A stretch of DNA of 64,000 nt from Amycolatopsis sp. CA-128772 (GTDB taxonomy: Bacteria; Actinomycetota; Actinomycetes; Mycobacteriales; Pseudonocardiaceae): NCBI RefSeq assembly GCF_002904295.1, contig NZ_PPHG01000077.1, positions 1 to 64,000 of the forward strand, written 5' to 3'. Of the stretch, positions 24,717 through 34,969 are shown piece after piece. Position 1 is the first letter of the stretch; every line of letters begins with the position of its first letter. The position numbers and the translations under genes are program-made. Under the pieces are notes generated by a model that was not told where the DNA came from, did no database searches, and worked only from the letters and a program-made list of their open reading frames with translations.

Positions 24717-24780
24717 GGGATGACCACCCTGCGGCCCATCTCCTCGACGGGAGATGGCAGCGGGTCGGGATGGTCATCCC
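24717..24780. other. Extended nested inverted repeat
   Basis: The outer arms GGGATGACCA and TGGTCATCCC (10 bp, perfect) enclose a second perfect stem CCATCTCC-TCGACG-GGAGATGG (24737-24758). Together they can fold into a roughly 64-nt hairpin between the protease and sdhB. A 66-codon frame opens at ATG 24720 behind AAGGAG but has no protein-like composition. Confidence 0.7.
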
Positions 24781-24832
24781 AGAGCCTGCCCGTCCGGCGA
24801 GGACATGCTTTCGATTCTGCCGCGGGTGAATT

Positions 24833-24864
24833 CTCTGCCGCGGCTCAACCCTGCCGCGGCAGAG
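24833..24864. other. Perfect 12-bp hairpin CTCTGCCGCGGC
   Basis: CTCTGCCGCGGC pairs with GCCGCGGCAGAG across an eight-base loop, and a third copy of the arm, TTCTGCCGCGG, lies just upstream (24824-24835). There is no U-tract on either strand. It may be a regulatory RNA element or protein site. Confidence 0.65.
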
Positions 24865-24921
24865 CAGGTCTGGTGACGTCCTTGTCCTCTTGCGCTGCCG
24901 GCCGCCCCTTCGTGGGATGAA

Positions 24922-24955
24922 AAAGGCCCTCCGGTTGGGGGACCGGAGGGCCTTT
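24922..24955. terminator. Terminator of the sdh operon (bidirectional)
   Basis: AAAGGCCCTCCGGT pairs with ACCGGAGGGCCTTT around a G-rich loop, 17 bases after the sdhB stop. The A-run on one side and T-run on the other let it work in both directions. Confidence 0.9.
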
Positions 24956-24971
24956 CCGTTGCTGCAGTAGG

Positions 24972-25742
24972 TCAGACGCGCTTGAACAGCAGCGCGCGCT
25001 TCACTTCCTGGATTGCCTTGGTCACCTGGATGCCTCGGGGGCAGGCGTCCGTGCAGTTGAACGTTGTGCGGCAGCGCCAGACACCTTCGCCGTCGTTCAG
25101 GATGTCCAGGCGTTCCTCTGCTCCCTCGTCGCGGGAGTCGAAGATGAACCTGTGGGCGTTCACGATCGCTGCCGGGCCGAAGTACGAGCCGTCGTTCCAG
25201 TACACCGGGCACGATGATGTGCAGCAGGCGCAGAGGATGCACTTCGTCGTGTCGTCGAACCGGTCGCGGTCCGCCTGGGACTGGATGCGTTCGCGCGTTG
25301 GCTCGTTGCCGTAGGTGATCAGGTACGGCTTGATTGCCCGGTATGCCTCGAAGAACGGGTCCATGTCGACGTAGAGGTCCTTCAACGTCGTCAGGCCCTT
25401 GATCGGGGCAATCGTGATCGTCGTCTTCTTGCCGTCCTTGGCCAGGAGGTCCTTCATCAGGACCTTGCAGGCCAGGCGGTTGATGCCGTTGATCTGCATC
25501 GCGTCGGACCCGCACACGCCGTGGGCGCACGAGCGGCGGAACGCGAACGTTCCGTCGATGTAGTCCTTCACGTAGAACAGCAGGTTGAGGAGGCGGTCGG
25601 TGCGCTGGGCCGGGACGTCGTAGGACTCCCAGTGGGGCTCCGTGTCGACCTCCGGGTTGAAGCGGAGGATCTTCAGCGTGACGGTGATCGGGGTGTGCTC
25701 GTCGGAAGCGGCGACATCCGACTCGGCAGTAGCGGTGGTCAT
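24972..25742 (-). CDS. sdhB: Succinate dehydrogenase iron-sulfur subunit
   Basis: A 256-residue subunit carrying electrons from FAD to quinone at the inner face of the membrane. The [2Fe-2S] site is RRSCAHGVCGSDAM with NRLAC. The [4Fe-4S]/[3Fe-4S] ligands are CILCACCTSSCP and CRTTFNCTDACPRGI. It is the last gene of sdhCDAB; its ATG shares a base with the sdhA stop (TGATG), ensuring coupled, equal synthesis. A strong terminator follows. Confidence 0.97.
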   Translation of the reverse strand: MTTATAESDVAASDEHTPITVTLKILRFNPEVDTEPHWESYDVPAQRTDRLLNLLFYVKDYIDGTFAFRRSCAHGVCGSDAMQINGINRLACKVLMKDLLAKDGKKTTITIAPIKGLTTLKDLYVDMDPFFEAYRAIKPYLITYGNEPTRERIQSQADRDRFDDTTKCILCACCTSSCPVYWNDGSYFGPAAIVNAHRFIFDSRDEGAEERLDILNDGEGVWRCRTTFNCTDACPRGIQVTKAIQEVKRALLFKRV

Positions 25743-27496
25743 CAGTACTTCCGCTCCATCGGTTCGTAGCGGGTGAAGGTCACGGGCTTGTAGTCGAGCC
25801 GGATGTCCGAGGACAGCCCCGCGCCCTCCTTGTAGGCCATGGTGTGGCGCATGAAGTTCGTGTCGTCGCGGGTCGGGTAGTCCTCGCGGGCGTGGCCGCC
25901 GCGGGACTCCTTGCGGGCCAGCGCGCCCACGACCAGTACCTCGGCCAGCTCCAGGAGGAAGCCCAGCTCGACGGCCTCGAGCAGGTCGGTGTTGTACCGC
26001 TTGCCCTTGTCCGACACCGTGATCCGCTGGTAGCGCGCCTTCAGCGCCTGGACGTCGGTCAGCGCTTGCTTCAGCGTGTCCTCGGTCCGGTACACCGACG
26101 CGTGCGAGTCCATCGTCTGCTGCATTTCCTTGCGGATGTCGGCGACGCGCTCGTCGCCGTGCTCCGACAGCAGGCCCGCCAGCTGCTCTTCGACCAGCTT
26201 GGTGGGCTCCTCGGGCAGCTCGACGTGCTCGTGCGCCAGCGCGTACTCCGCGGCCGCGATGCCGGCGCGGCGGCCGAACACGTTGATGTCGAGCAGCGAG
26301 TTCGTGCCCAGGCGGTTCGAACCGTGCACGGACACGCAGGCGACCTCGCCCGCCGCGTAGAGACCCGGGATGACGTTCTCGTTGTCCCGCAACGCCTCGC
26401 CGTGCACGTTGGTCGGGATCCCGCCCATCACGTAGTGGCAGGTCGGGAACACCGGCACCGGCTCCTTCACCGGGTCGACACCCAGGTAGGTCCGGGAGAA
26501 CTCGGTGATGTCCGGCAGCTTGGTCTCGAGGACCTCGACCGGCAGGTGCGTGACGTCCAGGACGACGTAGTCCTTGTTCGGGCCGCAACCCCGGCCCTGC
26601 AGCACTTCCTGCACCATCGAGCGCGCCACGATGTCCCGCGGCGCGAGGTCCTTGATGGTGGGGGCGTAGCGCTCCATGAACCGCTCGCCGTCGGCGTTGC
26701 GCAGGATCCCGCCCTCGCCGCGGACGGCTTCGGAAATGAGGATGCCCAGGCCCGCGAGGCCGGTCGGGTGGAACTGGAAGAACTCCATGTCCTCCAGCGG
26801 CAGGCCCTTGCGGAAGATGATGCCGAGGCCGTCACCGGTGAGGGTGTGCGCGTTCGACGTCGTCTTGAAGATCTTGCCCGCGCCGCCGGTGGCGAACACG
26901 ATCGACTTCGCCTGGAAGACGTGCAGCTCGCCGGTGGCCAGCTCGTAGGCGACGACGCCGGAGGCGACCGGATTGCCGCTCTCGTCCTCGGACAGGATCA
27001 GGTCGAGCACGTAGAACTCGTTGAAGAACTCCGTGCCGTACTTGACGCAGTTTTGGTAGAGCGTCTGGAGGATCATGTGGCCGGTGCGGTCGGCGGCGTA
27101 GCAGGCGCGGCGGACCGCGGCCTTGCCGTGGTCACGCGTGTGACCGCCGAACCGGCGCTGGTCGATCTTGCCCTCGGGCGTCCGGTTGAACGGCAGGCCC
27201 ATCTTCTCCAGGTCGAGCACCGCGTCGATGGCCTCCTTGGCCATGATCTCCGCGGCGTCCTGGTCGACGAGGTAGTCGCCGCCCTTGACCGTGTCGAAGG
27301 TGTGCCACTCCCAGTTGTCCTCTTCGACGTTCGCCAGCGCGGCGCACATGCCGCCCTGGGCCGCGCCGGTGTGGGACCGGGTCGGGTAGAGCTTGGTGAG
27401 GACCGCGGTGCGGGCGCGCTGGCCGGATTCGATGGCCGCGCGCATGCCGGCGCCACCGGCGCCGACGATCACCACGTCGTACTTGTGGAACTGCAT
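25742..27496 (-). CDS. sdhA: Succinate dehydrogenase flavoprotein subunit
   Basis: A 584-residue subunit oxidising succinate to fumarate. The N-terminal FAD-binding VIVGAGGAGMRAAI is followed by SHTGAAQGGMCAAL, whose His carries covalent FAD. HPTGL and the capping-domain residues, including GCGPNKDYV, plus HGSNRLGTNSLLD near residue 400 are standard. The C-terminus ends TFTRYEPMERKY. It is 19 bases downstream of sdhD and overlaps sdhB. Confidence 0.98.
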   Translation of the reverse strand: MQFHKYDVVIVGAGGAGMRAAIESGQRARTAVLTKLYPTRSHTGAAQGGMCAALANVEEDNWEWHTFDTVKGGDYLVDQDAAEIMAKEAIDAVLDLEKMGLPFNRTPEGKIDQRRFGGHTRDHGKAAVRRACYAADRTGHMILQTLYQNCVKYGTEFFNEFYVLDLILSEDESGNPVASGVVAYELATGELHVFQAKSIVFATGGAGKIFKTTSNAHTLTGDGLGIIFRKGLPLEDMEFFQFHPTGLAGLGILISEAVRGEGGILRNADGERFMERYAPTIKDLAPRDIVARSMVQEVLQGRGCGPNKDYVVLDVTHLPVEVLETKLPDITEFSRTYLGVDPVKEPVPVFPTCHYVMGGIPTNVHGEALRDNENVIPGLYAAGEVACVSVHGSNRLGTNSLLDINVFGRRAGIAAAEYALAHEHVELPEEPTKLVEEQLAGLLSEHGDERVADIRKEMQQTMDSHASVYRTEDTLKQALTDVQALKARYQRITVSDKGKRYNTDLLEAVELGFLLELAEVLVVGALARKESRGGHAREDYPTRDDTNFMRHTMAYKEGAGLSSDIRLDYKPVTFTRYEPMERKY

Positions 27497-27515
27497 GAAA
27501 AAGTCTCCGTGGCTG

Positions 27516-27932
27516 TCAGTTCGCGGGCATGTTCGGGTCGAACGTGAAGATCACCATCGTGCCGACGGCCAGGATCAGCACCATCGAGACGTAGAGCAGG
27601 ATCTTCAGCCAGAACCGCGTGCTGTCCTTGCGGGCGTAGTCGTCGATGATGACCCGCAGGCCGTTGCCGCCGTGGATCTCGGCGAGCCAGAGCATGGCCA
27701 GGTCCCAGAACTGCCAGAACGGCGAGGCCCAGCGGCCGGCGACGAAGCCCCAGTTGATCCGGTGCACGCCGCCGTCGAGGATGTTCATGATCAGCAGGTG
27801 GCCGAGCACCAGGATGACCAGCGCCATCCCGGAGATCCGCATGAACAGCCAGCTGTAGAGCTCGAAGTTGCTCCGGCGCGCGGCGGGGCGCTTCGGCGAG
27901 CGCGGCTTGTCGAGGGCGAGCGACTCGGCCAT
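27516..27932 (-). CDS. sdhD: Succinate dehydrogenase membrane anchor subunit
   Basis: A 138-residue protein with three membrane helices (about 30-52, 72-92 and 108-130). LGHLLIMN in the first helix offers a heme-ligand His, and EIHGGNGLRVIIDDY matches the SdhD signature of actinobacteria. It holds SdhAB at the membrane and forms part of the quinone site. One base separates it from sdhC, so they are tightly coupled. Confidence 0.93.
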   Translation of the reverse strand: MAESLALDKPRSPKRPAARRSNFELYSWLFMRISGMALVILVLGHLLIMNILDGGVHRINWGFVAGRWASPFWQFWDLAMLWLAEIHGGNGLRVIIDDYARKDSTRFWLKILLYVSMVLILAVGTMVIFTFDPNMPAN

Positions 27933-27933
27933 G

Positions 27934-28377
27934 TCAGTTACCCCCGAAGAGCGTTTCGACGGTGCGCTTCAGCATGAAGAACGCACCGGGAACCATCACG
28001 ACGACCCAGACGACGCCGATGACCCACAGCATCGCCTTCTGCAGCTTCGGGCCCTTCGACCAGAAGTCGACCAGCATGACGCGGATGCCGTTCAGCGCGT
28101 GGAAGAGCACCGCGCCGACCAGGCCGACCTCCAGGAGGTTGACGATCGGCGTCTTGTAGGTCTCGATGACCTGGTCGTAGGTGTTCGGCGACACGCGCAC
28201 CAGCGCGGTGTCGAGCACGTGCACGAACAGGAAGAAGAATGTGAGCACGCCGGTGATGCGGTGCAGCACCCAGGACCACATGCCGGGGTCGCCCCGGTAG
28301 AAGGTCCCCTGCCGGCGTGAGGCACCCGCCCGATCGCTCGCCCCTGCCGCTGTGGCAGTGCTCGCCGTGGTGGACAT
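27934..28377 (-). CDS. sdhC: Succinate dehydrogenase cytochrome b556 subunit
   Basis: A 147-residue subunit with a variable Ala/Thr-rich N-terminus, then HRITGVLTFFFLFVHVLDTA (helix 1, with a conserved Ser/His region), LLEVGLVGAVLFHALNGIRV (helix 2, a heme-ligand His) and a third helix near residues 115-135. It is the first gene of sdhCDAB, so its upstream region carries the operon promoter. Confidence 0.94.
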   Translation of the reverse strand: MSTTASTATAAGASDRAGASRRQGTFYRGDPGMWSWVLHRITGVLTFFFLFVHVLDTALVRVSPNTYDQVIETYKTPIVNLLEVGLVGAVLFHALNGIRVMLVDFWSKGPKLQKAMLWVIGVVWVVVMVPGAFFMLKRTVETLFGGN

Positions 28378-28772
28378 CGGTGAACGGCCTCCAACGTCTG
28401 ACTGTGCGCCCGGTGGCCGGTGAGGTCCGCAGTCGCTGCCGGAGCGGCGGCTATGCCGAAGTCAACGTCATCGAGCCTGGATGAATCGGATGCTAGACCC
28501 GCACCCGGAATGCGGCTCACCTCCGGGTTCCCCTCTGTGATGGACCAGACACCGGTACTCCCGCACCGCCACCCGGCGGTGTGGCGCAGCGCACTCGGTG
28601 GCGCCGTGACCCGCGGTGTCCCGGTCAGTGGAGATCAGACGTCTGTAAAATCTAATATCTGATGCGCTACGCCGAACGGCTGGTGATCGCGGCGTGTCAT
28701 TGACCGTCTACGACGTCGTCCCTAGTGTCCCTCGGACAAACATCGGATCTCTCACGATGGGGTGACGTCCTG
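28378..28772. promoter_or_regulatory. 395-bp divergent region between sdhC and alpha-galactosidase
   Basis: No gene is seen. It must contain the promoters of sdhCDAB (minus) and of the alpha-galactosidase (plus). At 28634-28663 an unusually A/T-rich stretch holds ATCAGA...TCTGAT arms and a perfect 10-bp palindrome CAGACGTCTG (28636-28645). This resembles GntR-type operators (inference). Confidence 0.5.
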
Positions 28773-30764
28773 GTGCGACGACTCGGCTTGGTGATTGCCG
28801 TCGCGGCCCTGGTGCCCGTGGTGTCGGTCACGCCCGCGCAGGCACTGCCCGACGGCCTGGCACTTACGCCGCCGATGGGCTTCAACAACTGGAACACCAC
28901 CGGCTGCGCCGTGGACGAGCGGATCATCCGCGACACCGCCGACATCTTCGTCGACAAAGGACTCAAGGCGGCCGGGTACGAGTACGTCAACGTCGACGAC
29001 TGCTGGGCCGAGCCGGAGCGCGACGCCGACGGGCGCATGCAGGCGAACAAGGCCCGCTTCCCGGGCGGCATCAAGGCGCTGGCCGACTACGTCCACGCGA
29101 AGGGCCTGAAGTTCGGCATCTACACCAGCGCGGGCACGCTGACCTGCGCGAAGACCCAGCCGGGCGCGCTCGACCACGAAGACGTCGACGCGCAGACGTT
29201 CGCCGGCTGGGGTGTCGACTACCTCAAGTACGACAACTGCAACAACCAGGGCCGCCCCGCGCTCGAGCGCTACACGAAGATGCGCGACGCGCTGAAGAAG
29301 ACCGGTCGCCCGATCGTGTACTCGCTCTGCGAATGGGGCGAGAACAAGCCTTGGGAGTGGGGTGCGGACGTCGGGCACCTGTGGCGCACCACCGGCGACA
29401 TCAAGGACAACTGGGCCAAGATGCTCCAGATCCTCAAGGCGAACGCGCCACTGGCGCCGTACGCCGGGCCGGGGCACTGGAACGATCCCGACATGCTCGA
29501 GGTCGGCAACGGCGGGATGACGACCGAGGAGTACCGCTCGCACTTCTCGCTGTGGGCGATGATGGCCGCCCCGCTGCTCATCGGCGCCGACCTGCGCAAG
29601 GTGTCGCCGGCCAACTTCGACGTCCTGCGCAACGCCGAGGTCATCGCCCTCGACCAGGACCGCCGCGGCGTCCAGGCGCGGGTGCTGTCCAACCAGGACG
29701 GACACTGGGTGTTCGCCAAGCCGCTGGCCAACGGTGACGTGGCGATCGCGCTGTTCAACGAGACGACGTCGGGCGCGGCGATCGGCACCACCGCGGCGGC
29801 CGCCGGGCTGCCGAAGGCCGCCGGGTACACCGCGCGCGACCTCTGGGCCCACCGCGACCTCCAGACCGCGGGCCGGATCTCCGCGGTCGTCCCGCCGCAC
29901 GCGACGGTCGTCTACCGCGTCCACGCGGGCGGCTCGTGGTGGCGGGACGCGCCGCTGGTCAGCACGGGCATCGAGCTCGCTGCCCCGGTGCCGGGTGTCC
30001 CGGGCGAGCTCACGCCCGCCGGGAAGCCGTTCGAGGTGACGGTGTCCGCGACCGACGAGGCCCGCGTCCCGGTGTTCGACCCGCGCGTCACGCTGACCGC
30101 GCCCGCGGGCTGGCGCGTCGAACAGCTGACCCGGCCGCGGACCGTCGTGCTCGGGACCGGCGAGACCGCGGCCGGCCGCTGGCGGGTGACCCCGCCGGCC
30201 GGGACCGAGGGCACGACGGCGGTGCTGCGCGGCGGCGTCACCTACCGCACGCTCGGGTTCGGGCCGGTCACCTGGTCCGGTGAACAACTGCTGACCGTCC
30301 CGGCGGGCCCGCCCACGGCGTCCGCGTGGGCCAGTGATCTGCGCTGGGCCGCGGAGAAGAACGGCTACGGCCCGGTCGAACGGGACATGTCCAACGGCAG
30401 CATCCCGGCCGGCGACGGCAAGCCGCTGACCATCAACGGCGTCGGCTACCCCAAGGGCCTCGGGGCGCACGCGCCGAGCGAAGTCGTCTTCTACCTGGGC
30501 GGCCGCTGCACGGCGTTTACCGCGGACGTCGGCGTGGACGACGAGCGCGAGGCGACGAACAAGCAGGGCTCGGCGACGTTCGAGGTGCACGCGGACGGCG
30601 CGACGGTGGCTTCGACCGGCGTGCGGACGTGGCAGGACCCGGCGCTGCCGCTCACCGCGGACCTGCACGGCGCGCAGTACCTGCGGCTCGTCGTCACCGA
30701 CGGCGGTGACGGCAACGCCTACGACCGCAGCGACTGGGCCGCCGCCCGGCTCACCTGCGGCTGA
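28773..30764 (+). CDS. Secreted alpha-galactosidase (GH27) with NEW3 and NPCBM domains
   Basis: A 663-residue exported enzyme that hydrolyses terminal alpha-galactosides. After a signal peptide ending VTPAQA (about 24) the GH27 barrel begins LTPPMGFNNWNTTG. The nucleophile is D154 (YLKYDNC) and the acid/base D240 (HWNDPDML). A C-terminal antiparallel domain (about 310-390) is followed by a NEW3-type Ig-like domain (about 400-510) and an NPCBM/CBM51 galactose-binding domain (GLGAHAPSEVVFYLGG to SDWAAARLTCG). GTG 28773 is chosen because it gives a normal signal peptide; GTG 28725 would add 16 residues. No sugar transporter is adjacent. Confidence 0.93.
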   Translation: MRRLGLVIAVAALVPVVSVTPAQALPDGLALTPPMGFNNWNTTGCAVDERIIRDTADIFVDKGLKAAGYEYVNVDDCWAEPERDADGRMQANKARFPGGIKALADYVHAKGLKFGIYTSAGTLTCAKTQPGALDHEDVDAQTFAGWGVDYLKYDNCNNQGRPALERYTKMRDALKKTGRPIVYSLCEWGENKPWEWGADVGHLWRTTGDIKDNWAKMLQILKANAPLAPYAGPGHWNDPDMLEVGNGGMTTEEYRSHFSLWAMMAAPLLIGADLRKVSPANFDVLRNAEVIALDQDRRGVQARVLSNQDGHWVFAKPLANGDVAIALFNETTSGAAIGTTAAAAGLPKAAGYTARDLWAHRDLQTAGRISAVVPPHATVVYRVHAGGSWWRDAPLVSTGIELAAPVPGVPGELTPAGKPFEVTVSATDEARVPVFDPRVTLTAPAGWRVEQLTRPRTVVLGTGETAAGRWRVTPPAGTEGTTAVLRGGVTYRTLGFGPVTWSGEQLLTVPAGPPTASAWASDLRWAAEKNGYGPVERDMSNGSIPAGDGKPLTINGVGYPKGLGAHAPSEVVFYLGGRCTAFTADVGVDDEREATNKQGSATFEVHADGATVASTGVRTWQDPALPLTADLHGAQYLRLVVTDGGDGNAYDRSDWAAARLTCG

Positions 30765-31077
30765 TTCGGCGTCGTCTCACAGAGTGACCGGGCTGGCCCA
30801 ACCCGCGGGCAGTCCGGCACACTGAGTGACACGGAACGGCATTTCGGCCGTCCCAAACGGACGCAGCCCGCAAAAAGTAGCTCTCCGCGGGCCGGATGAT
30901 CACTTTCGGTGTTCAGTTCGTCGCGCGCGCGACTCGTGAGTAAACGTTTGTGTTACGTAGCGTGCCTTTCCTATGGCGCATTCCTGTCCGCCGGGTACGG
31001 TCTGGCGGGTCGACCCGGCAGTAGGGCCGGGCCGTGCCCTTGACCATCCGCTGGATCAGCGGGGAGGGAGAAACACG
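30765..31077. promoter_or_regulatory. Upstream region of the nucleoside ABC operon
   Basis: 313 bp without a gene. It holds a GCCCGC...GCGGGC hairpin (30866-30892), which may terminate the galactosidase, a perfect 14-bp palindrome GTCGCGCGCGCGAC (30920-30933), and GTAA-N9-TTAC with an AAACGTTT core (about 30941-30957). The last two are operator candidates for the transporter operon. TTG 31078 is preceded by GGGGAGGGAG. Confidence 0.45.
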
Positions 31078-32229
31078 TTGCGTCGCATGCGTGGAACCGC
31101 GCTGGCCGCCGCGGCCATGGCCGGGGTGCTCGCCCTGGCCGGGTGCGCCAAGGATTCCGGCGGTGGTAACAGCTCGAACAACACCGCGGCCTCGACGGGC
31201 GGTTCCGACTGCGTCACCGCGCAGAAGCCGCCCGCCGCGCCCGCCGCGTCGAGCAGCACGGCCGCCGCCGGTGGCAAGGTCGACGGCAGCCAGCTCAAGA
31301 TCGGCCTGGCCTTCGACGTCGGCGGCCGGGGTGACGCGTCGTTCAACGACGCCGCCGCCGCGGGCACCGACAAGGCGAAGTCCGACCTCGGCGTGACGAC
31401 GGTCAGCGAGAGCACCGCGTCGGCCAGCGAGGCCGAGTCGGCCAAGCAGCAGCGCCTCGACCAGATGGCTTCGCAGGGCCTGAACCCGATCGTCGCGGTC
31501 GGCTTCGCCTACGCGGACTCGGTCAAGGCCGTCGCCGCCAAGTACCCGAACACCAAGTTCGCGATCGTCGACGACGACTCGATCCAGCTGCCGAACGTGA
31601 CGCCGCTGGTGTTCGCCGAGGAGCAGGGCTCGTTCCTGGCCGGCGTCGCTGCCGCGTACAAGAGCAAGAGCTGCCACATCGGCTTCGTCGGCGGTGTGAA
31701 CACCCCGCTGATCCAGAAGTTCGAGGCCGGCTTCCTGCAGGGCGCGAAGACGGTTTCGTCCAAGATCAAGATCGAGGACGAGTACCTGACCCCGGCCGGT
31801 GACTTCTCCGGGTTCCAGGACCCGCCGAAGGGCAACGCGAAGGCCGCGGCCGAGATCGCCAAGGGCGCGGACGTCATCTACCACGCCGCGGGCGCCTCGG
31901 GTAAGGGCGTCTTCGACGCCGCCAAGGCCGGGAACGCGCTGGCCATCGGCGTCGACTCCGACCAGTACAACCAGAAGACCGTCGCGGCCGACAAGGACGT
32001 CATCATCACGTCCATGCTCAAGCGCGTCGACGTCGCGGTGTTCGACTACATCCAGGCCGTCGCCAAGGGTGACCTGACGACCCTGCCGAAGCGCTTCGAC
32101 CTCAAGGTCGACGGCGTCGGCTACGCCACCTCCGGCGGCAAGGTCGACGACATCAAGGACGTCCTCGACGGGTATAAGGCCCAGATCATCTCGGGCGCCA
32201 TCACCGTTTCGGACAAGCCGCAGAAGTAA
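31078..32229 (+). CDS. bmpA: BMP-family nucleoside-binding lipoprotein
   Basis: A 383-residue substrate-binding lipoprotein. The signal peptide ends with lipobox LALAGC (Cys 23), followed by a Ser/Asn/Thr linker. The PnrA/BMP fold shows in KIGLAFDVGGRGDASFNDAA, EEQGSFLAGVAAAYKSK, GFVGGVNTPLIQKFEAGF and AIGVDSDQYNQ. BMP proteins bind purine or other nucleosides outside the cell for an ABC importer. TTG 31078 has the better-spaced ribosome site; ATG 31087 would still give the lipobox. It is first in a run of nucleoside genes ending at deoA. Confidence 0.92.
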   Translation: MRRMRGTALAAAAMAGVLALAGCAKDSGGGNSSNNTAASTGGSDCVTAQKPPAAPAASSSTAAAGGKVDGSQLKIGLAFDVGGRGDASFNDAAAAGTDKAKSDLGVTTVSESTASASEAESAKQQRLDQMASQGLNPIVAVGFAYADSVKAVAAKYPNTKFAIVDDDSIQLPNVTPLVFAEEQGSFLAGVAAAYKSKSCHIGFVGGVNTPLIQKFEAGFLQGAKTVSSKIKIEDEYLTPAGDFSGFQDPPKGNAKAAAEIAKGADVIYHAAGASGKGVFDAAKAGNALAIGVDSDQYNQKTVAADKDVIITSMLKRVDVAVFDYIQAVAKGDLTTLPKRFDLKVDGVGYATSGGKVDDIKDVLDGYKAQIISGAITVSDKPQK

Positions 32230-32242
32230 CTCAGTGCGCGTC

Positions 32243-32273
32243 GGGGCTCGGAGGATTTTCTCCTCCGGGCCCC
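32243..32273 (+). terminator. Intercistronic hairpin after the binding protein
   Basis: GGGG-CT-CGGAGGA pairs with TCCTCCG-GG-CCCC around TTTTC, in the 80-bp gap before the ATPase gene. A leaky terminator or mRNA-stabilising hairpin here would allow more binding protein than membrane components, as seen in many ABC operons. Confidence 0.65.
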
Positions 32274-32309
32274 TCACGCGTTTACACGAGAGATGGAATT
32301 CTCCCGCCC

Positions 32310-33877
<1,568 letters not shown>

Positions 33878-33881
<4 letters not shown>

Positions 33882-34969
33882 CCTCCTGGCGCACGAAACT
33901 GCTGCCGCCGCTGCTGGCGATCGTGTTCGCCGTGCTGCTGTCGGCGATCGCGCTGATCATCTCGGGCGCGGACCCGCTGCAGGCGTACGGCACGATGATC
34001 GGCCAGATGTTCAAGGGCTCGACCGCGGTCGACACGGTGAACCTGGGATGCGTCTACTACCTGTCCGGGCTCGCGGTGGCCATCGGCTTCCAGATGAACC
34101 TGTTCAACATCGGTGTCGAAGGCCAATACCGCTTCGCCGCCGTCATCGCGGCCATCGCCGGCGGCGCCATGAAGCTGCCGCCGGTCATCCACGTCATCGC
34201 GATCCTGGTGGTCGCGGTCGTCGCGGGCATGGCCTACGCCGCGGTCCCGGCGATCCTCAAGGTGACCCGCGGGGTCAGCGAGGTCATCTCGACGATCATG
34301 CTCAACGCGATCGTCGCCGGGATCATCGCGTTCCTCATCAACGCCGACCAGTTCGGCGTGCAGCGGGGCAACAACATCGGCACCCGCGTGATCGAGCCGT
34401 CCGGCCGGATCCCGGGCATCCCGCTCGGCTCGGGCACGTTGTTCGGGTTCGTCGTCATCGCCGCGCTCATCGGCGGCGCCTACTGGTTCATGCTCAACCG
34501 CACGCGGTTCGGCTTCGAGCTCAAGGCGTCCGGCGAATCGACCACCGCCGCGGCCGCGGGCGGTGTCAGCGCCAAGAAGATGACGCTGATCGCGATGCTG
34601 CTTTCCGGTGGCGTGGCCGGCCTGGTCGCCATGCCGGAACTGCTCGGCCGCGACTACAGCTACGGCATCACCGCGACCCAGATGTACGGCTTCACCGGCA
34701 TCGCGGTCGCGCTGCTGGGCCGCAACCACCCCGGCGGCATCGCGCTCGGCGCGCTGCTGTGGGCGTTCCTCGACACCTCCGCGGTGTCGCTGGAGCAGAT
34801 CAACGTGTCCAAGGAGATCGCGACGATCATGCAGGGCATCATCGTGCTGTCGGTCGTCGTGGCGTACGAGATCGTGCGCCGGGCCGACCTGGCGGCCGAA
34901 CAACGCAGAGTCGGGCGCGCACTCGCCGGCCGCAAGGGTTCCTCGGTCACCGAAGGGGGTGCGGTGTGA
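33878..34969 (+). CDS. Nucleoside ABC transporter permease 1
   Basis: A 363-residue membrane protein of the BPD_transp_2 family with about nine or ten hydrophobic segments. AIGFQMNLFNIGVEGQYRF and GVSEVISTIMLNAIVAG are the NupP-type landmarks, and GITATQMYGFTGIAVALLG follows. It pairs with the second permease as a heterodimer. It is coupled at both ends by four-base overlaps (ATGA, GTGA). Confidence 0.94.

Noticed and set aside
24720..24920. 66-codon frame with AAGGAG ribosome-like site in the protease/sdh gap
   Set aside because: The frame runs through two perfect hairpins and shows Ser/Gly/Ala-rich composition without secondary-structure pattern; the DNA structure is the better explanation.
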